The notes under the pieces are model-generated. The model worked only from the letters and a program-made list of their open reading frames with translations, did no database searches and had not been told where the DNA came from. Positions 60,103 through 64,000 of a stretch of 64,000 nt of DNA are shown piece after piece (the first letter of the stretch is position 1; each line of letters opens with the position of its first letter). This stretch comes from Phragmites australis. Its lineage: Eukaryota > Streptophyta > Magnoliopsida > Poales > Poaceae. Both the position numbers and the translations under genes were made by a program. The stretch is from positions 13,730,001 through 13,794,000 of the forward strand of contig NC_084927.1 of the NCBI RefSeq assembly GCF_958298935.1, read 5' to 3'.

Positions 60103-61780
60103 AGTGTCTTGTAGCAAGTAGTTTTGACGAGGGTGTTGGGAGGTGGAGGGTGCCAATCTTTTGCTGCGGCCCGTGACGAGGTTGAGGGCCATCGCCAGGC
60201 CTTGGAAGAGGCTCGAAAGTGGGCGGAGTCAGCGGAGGGTCATCTTTGGGAGGATATGGCGCTTCGTGAGCGTGCGGAAGGCTGTCGAAGAACTCTGGGA
60301 GGCAAGGGAGGTTGCCGATGCGGCCAACATAGCCCGTGTGTCCATCGAGAGCAAAGTTGACACCCTTCGGGCGGCGATGGTAAATATGCGGCGAGAGCTG
60401 GAGGAGGATCGGGCATCAGAGGGGGCACTGCGTTTGGAGTGTCAGCAGTTAACAGTACTTGCATCGGAGGTGGCTCGGATTACCTCTGATGCCTTGAGAG
60501 GCCTAGGGGCTCGGTGCCCGCCACTACCCTTTGACTCTGAGGCATCGGTCATGCCGCTCTTCTGGCTTCGGTTCGCCGCGATGGTCATGGTTAGGGCCAC
60601 GGAGGTCTATGCGACGTCCAGTGCTCGTGTGGCCGCTGTGCTTCAGCTAACCCTGCTGCACCAGGCGGGGATTGGTCCCTTCGAAGCATTGGAGCAGCAG
60701 GTGCCGAACTTCGTGGTCGAGGCCTTCCAGCCAGAGGCACCTCCGGCAGAGATTTGCGCAGCCCTGGAGAGCTTCTGTCGTGGTGTATGGGCGAAGCATG
60801 GCTGGAGCGTGACATTGCGCTTTATGGCCGGTCAGGGGACTCCGGGTGCCTCGGGGGTCCTTCGCTCGAGTTCTTCGTTGGGAGGTCCGGTCCTTCACAC
60901 GGAGTCCACGAGCGCTTTGTGACCCTCTAGGGTAGGTTCATCTAGCGTTGTTGCCCTGCTGGAGTCGAATGTTGATGCCCCAGAGGTGTAGCTCTACCAC
61001 GGGCTGTCTTTGTTTTCTTTTCTTTCCCGGGGAGGGGGGTCGAATTCTAGCATGTTGACTGCCTCCTTCTACTTCATGTATATAATCTTTCCATTATTTG
61101 ATGGAACTGCGCCCGTCTTCCTGTGGTTTACCTGTGTTGTTTCTGGAATGTTTGTGCCTTTGAATTTTAATTGGAGTCCGATCTGCGTGTATAGGTATGA
61201 CGGCCCGAGGCCAGAGGAGGCCTCATCCGTACCTTGGATAGCCTCTGGGGAGGGATCGAGTGCGTCCGGAGCGTTGGGGGCTACTCCATTCGTTCGTCGG
61301 CGGAGTCATTTCATTATGCCCCGTGATTCTGAGGGGCGTATTGATCCGCAGGTGTTCGCCGTTATCTTGGTTAAGGTCGAGCCATAGGATCCCCTGGTGT
61401 CTGCTCCGGTTGTATGTTTTTCTGCAAGAAATGACTGGTGTGTAGCCCGAACAGCTTGGGAGGTTGCTAGCTCACGCTTCTTACAACGCTTCGTCCTTCC
61501 CCGGGGTTCTTACGGAAGAGTGCCCTCGGAAATTCTCGAGTCTATCTTGGGCGAGGTGAAGGTGGAGGAGGTACATGCCGCAGAGGCCTCGCCAGCGGGG
61601 CAGGAGGAGGAAGAGTTGGACTTCTCGGCCTTCGACTCGTATCCTTTCCCGATCGATCCTTCATCTTCCCGAGGCCGAGTCTCTGTTTTGGGTAGTAGCT
61701 CTTCTTGCGGAGGGGGCTCCTTGGTCCTGCGGTGTTTTCGAGAGGCGTGGCGGTCGGGCACCCTCGTCTTCCCGTAGTGG
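60103..61780 (+). pseudogene. Antisense ORF region of the second Tat element, second part
   Basis: Continues after the solo LTR. Coiled-coil start AAARDEVEGHRQALEEARKW (60170-60260), then in another frame DTLRAAMVNMRRELEEDRAS and ARITSDALRGLGARCPPLPF, LLHQAGIGPFEALEQQVPNF to a stop near 60922. After a gap come FIMPRDSEGRIDPQVFAVIL (61310-61387), stop, then ARTAWEVASSRFLQRFVLPR and LESILGEVKVEEVHAAEASP with an acidic region ending at 61777. Frame changes and stops show decay. No known domain recognised. Confidence 0.5.
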
Positions 61781-62127
61781 TACAGGGAGGCATAGTAGGC
61801 TAGCCAGTTTGCTGGGCATAGGTTCGATGTACAGTGGTTAACTGTATAAAAAGGCTTTTTGTATGTTATGTGTGTACAACTTGCATTGTGTTAGCTTGTT
61901 GTTTTTGTTTCGTTTTCTCTCTCTTTTTATGATTGATCGTACCGAAGCTATGCCTGTGCCCCCTATCCCAACCTCTTCTTATCCTGTAGCTGCTCAACGG
62001 CCACGGGGTGCAAGACTTCGAGGGGCATCGGAAGGGTCGGGTGATGGAGACTTTTAGTTGTGCTGGTGCTGGGTGTTTATCCCTTCGCCATATTAGGCCG
62101 GCTTGGCCTTAGAAATGACGGAGGGTG
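61781..62127. other. Spacer before the tandem repeat
   Basis: Non-coding, with an AT-rich block at 61840-61930. Nothing else recognised. Confidence 0.4.
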
Positions 62128-62571
62128 TTGTGCCTGTCCGGTATGAAGGCACTATCTTCAAGATGCCGGAGCGGTCTTTGCCTATCCACCATTTTTGGTT
62201 TGCTAGGCCCAAAGGATGATGGACGGAATGCCTATCCAGTACGGAGACTTATGTCATCAAGATGCTGGAGTGGTCTTTGCCTATCTGCCACGTAGGTTAG
62301 CTACACCTTAAAGATGGCAGATGGAATGCCTGTCCAGCACGGAGGCTTATGCCGTCAAGATGCTGGAGCAGTCTGTGCCTATCCGCCACGTAGGTTAGCG
62401 AGACCTTAAAGATGGTGGACGGAATGCCTGTCTAGCACGGATGCTTATGCCTTCAAGATTCTAGAGCGGTCTTTGCCTATTTGCCACGTAGGTTGGCAAG
62501 ACCTTAAAGATGGTGGATGGAATGCTTGTCTAGCACAGAGGCTTGTGCCTTCAAGATGCTGGGGGTCTTTT
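62128..62571. repeat. 98-bp tandem repeat, about 4.5 copies
   Basis: The word GGAATGCCTGTCCAGCACGG (and variants) starts at about 62128, 62226, 62324, 62422 and 62520, spacing exactly 98 bp. Each copy also carries TCAAGATGCTGGAG and CCACGTAGGTTAG. It is located where Tat-lineage elements often carry tandem repeats, between pol and the 3' LTR. Confidence 0.9.
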
Positions 62572-62579
62572 TTTGGTAT

Positions 62580-64000
62580 CTTTGGAGAGGATTGAGCCTA
62601 GGGTTCTCTATACATAGTACTTATAGTGGGTCTCCACATACCAACTATGTTAGAGGAGGGTCCCCTTTGTATCGGCCAGGCGGTAGGAGCTGGGCCTGTT
62701 AGACTTGAGGACCAGGTATGGGCTTTCCCATTTGCTGTGTAGCTTTCCTGGGGCTAGGGTGCGTCGAAGCACTAGTTCACTGGGTTTGAAGTTTCATGGT
62801 GCAACCCTTGGATCGTACCAGGCCTTAGTTTTCTTAATGTAGTGATCTAGGTTCTGAATGGTATGGAGCCGCGTGCCTTTGGTAAGGTCGAGGGAGTGCT
62901 CCCTTTCTCTATCAGTTTGCGGAAGTTGTACCCTGAGTGAGCAGCCCTTGACCTCAGTAGGGGTCATAGCTTCATCTCCGTACAGGAGGCGAACCCGGTG
63001 GCCCGCGTGACAGTGGCGCGGAGGGACCATAAAACCTTGGGAAGTTCGTCGACCCATAGGCCTCGAGCTAAGCCGACGAGGTGGCGATTTAGACTAGAGA
63101 GGATGTTGCCATTTGCCCTTTTGACGGCTCCATTGGAGTGAGGGTGTCAAACTGCCACGAAGCATAATTCAATGCCGAGGTCATTGCAGAACTATCTAAA
63201 AGGCCCAGAGTTGAATTGTATGTCGTTGTCGACCGTGAGCTGTCGTGGGACACTGAAGTGACAAATTATGTTCTTTCAAAAGAATTTTTGGATATTTTTT
63301 GACGTGATTGTAGTGAGGGGTTCGGCCTCGACCCATTTGGAGAAGTACTTCAATGCTACCACTACGTACTGAAGGTTTCCTTTGGCATGGGGAAATGGAC
63401 CAATGAGGTCCATACCCCAACAAGCCGGGGGCTAGATAGGGGCGATTGGTTGTAAGGGAGTTGGAGGTTGGTGGCGTCGGCATCCCATCCATTGGCATCC
63501 TTGGCAGGTGCGGACGAGTTCTTCCACATCGGACATGATCATAGGCCAATGGAGCCCCTGGCAAAGTGCCTTACCGGCTAGGGCATGAGGCGCTAGATGA
63601 TTTCTGCAAAGGCCTTCATGTATTTCCCGAAGGAGGTCGGCTCCTTCTTGTTTAGTAATGCATCAAAGAAGGGGAGTGCAGACACCTATCTTGTAAAGGG
63701 TGCCATTTATGAGATGGTAGCCCCTGGTACGATGCTGGATGCGGCGGAGTGCAATTGGGTCATCCGGTTCTTCTGTTCCTCTTAGGAAGGATAGGAGGGG
63801 GTCCTCCAGTCCGTAGCTTTGATGGGGGAGGATGGTGACGACCATTTCATCAAGAGCTCCGGCGGTCAGCTAGTGTAAGGTCTCGAGAAAGGTGCCTATC
63901 GGTGTGTCTTTACTTGTGGCTATGGTCTTTGCTAAGGCGTCTGCCTAACTGTTGTCCGCCTGCGGTATGCTTCGTATATATATGCCATGGAAGTGTGCCT
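62580..64000 (-). pseudogene. Tat-type pol: integrase, runs off the right edge
   Basis: Minus strand, several frames: near 63845-63663 the integrase zinc-binding domain (PIALRRIQHRTRGYHLINGT), then core fragments about 63560-63080, and the C-terminal part at 63057-62650 (QTDREREHSLDLTKGTRLHT, YIKKTKAWYDPRVAP, FKPSELVLRR). Stops and shifts break it. Reverse transcriptase and gag would lie beyond 64000. Confidence 0.75.

Larger units (their letters stand above)
54711..64000 (-). mobile_element. Second Tat-type Gypsy element, 3' part with plus-strand ORF region
   Basis: The pol genes read on the minus strand from the right window edge to about 62650; leftwards come the 98-bp repeat and a plus-strand ORF region, the same layout as in the Tat element at 22.5-44.7 kb. 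The left side ends abruptly at about 54711 against the other Gypsy fragment, so the 3' LTR is missing. A large solo LTR (56052-60102) is inserted inside. Confidence 0.75.

Overview
The window looks like nuclear DNA of a grass (Poaceae). Host genes have plant-style GT-AG introns, the introns carry Stowaway-like MITEs, and about three quarters of the sequence consists of LTR retrotransposons and DNA transposons typical of grass genomes. Nothing is bacterial: there are no operons or Shine-Dalgarno sites, and I saw no tRNA, rRNA or CRISPR array.

Layout. (1) 1-938: the 5' part of a short-LTR Copia element on the minus strand, sitting in an intron. (2) 988-5968 (+): the last eight coding exons of a phototropin blue-light receptor kinase; the LOV domains and kinase N-lobe lie beyond the left edge. 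Its introns hold two Stowaway-like MITEs, a truncated LINE with target-site duplication, and a foldback element. (3) 7.5-12.2 kb: a solo-type LTR, a PIF/Harbinger transposase relic and one end of a hAT element. (4) 12.2-44.7 kb: a nested stack. The hAT element is split by a large LTR-only insertion (12206-22333), which itself contains a gag-only Copia element (15599-22198). Just beyond it is a Tat-type Gypsy element on the minus strand (22519-44706), which contains a SIRE/Maximus-type Copia element (31062-42504). Three of these have matching target-site duplications (AAAGGG, GCTTC, ACTTG). (5) 46.7-51.2 kb (+): two compact host genes, a WASHC3/CCDC53-like coiled-coil subunit (132 aa, 4 exons) and ALG13 (172 aa, 3 coding exons), the catalytic subunit of the second UDP-GlcNAc transferase step of N-glycan precursor assembly. 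(6) 51.8-64.0 kb: a chromovirus-type Gypsy fragment on the minus strand, then a second Tat-type element whose minus-strand pol runs off the right edge. Its 3' part carries a plus-strand intron-bearing ORF region, split by a second large solo LTR (56052-60102), and a 98-bp tandem repeat.

How it fits together. The three host genes are unrelated in function and look like islands left between retrotransposons. Apart from the host genes, the most interesting signals are the gene-like ORFs antisense to both Tat elements (one with an F-box start, one with its own TATA box and AATAAA, one with GT-AG introns), the gag-only element, the LTR-like promoter motif array in front of the 3' ORF of the SIRE element, and an in-frame alternative 3' splice site in the phototropin gene created by a small LTR-like filler sequence. 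All Copia and Gypsy coding regions seen here carry frameshifts, stops or catalytic substitutions, so none looks autonomous.
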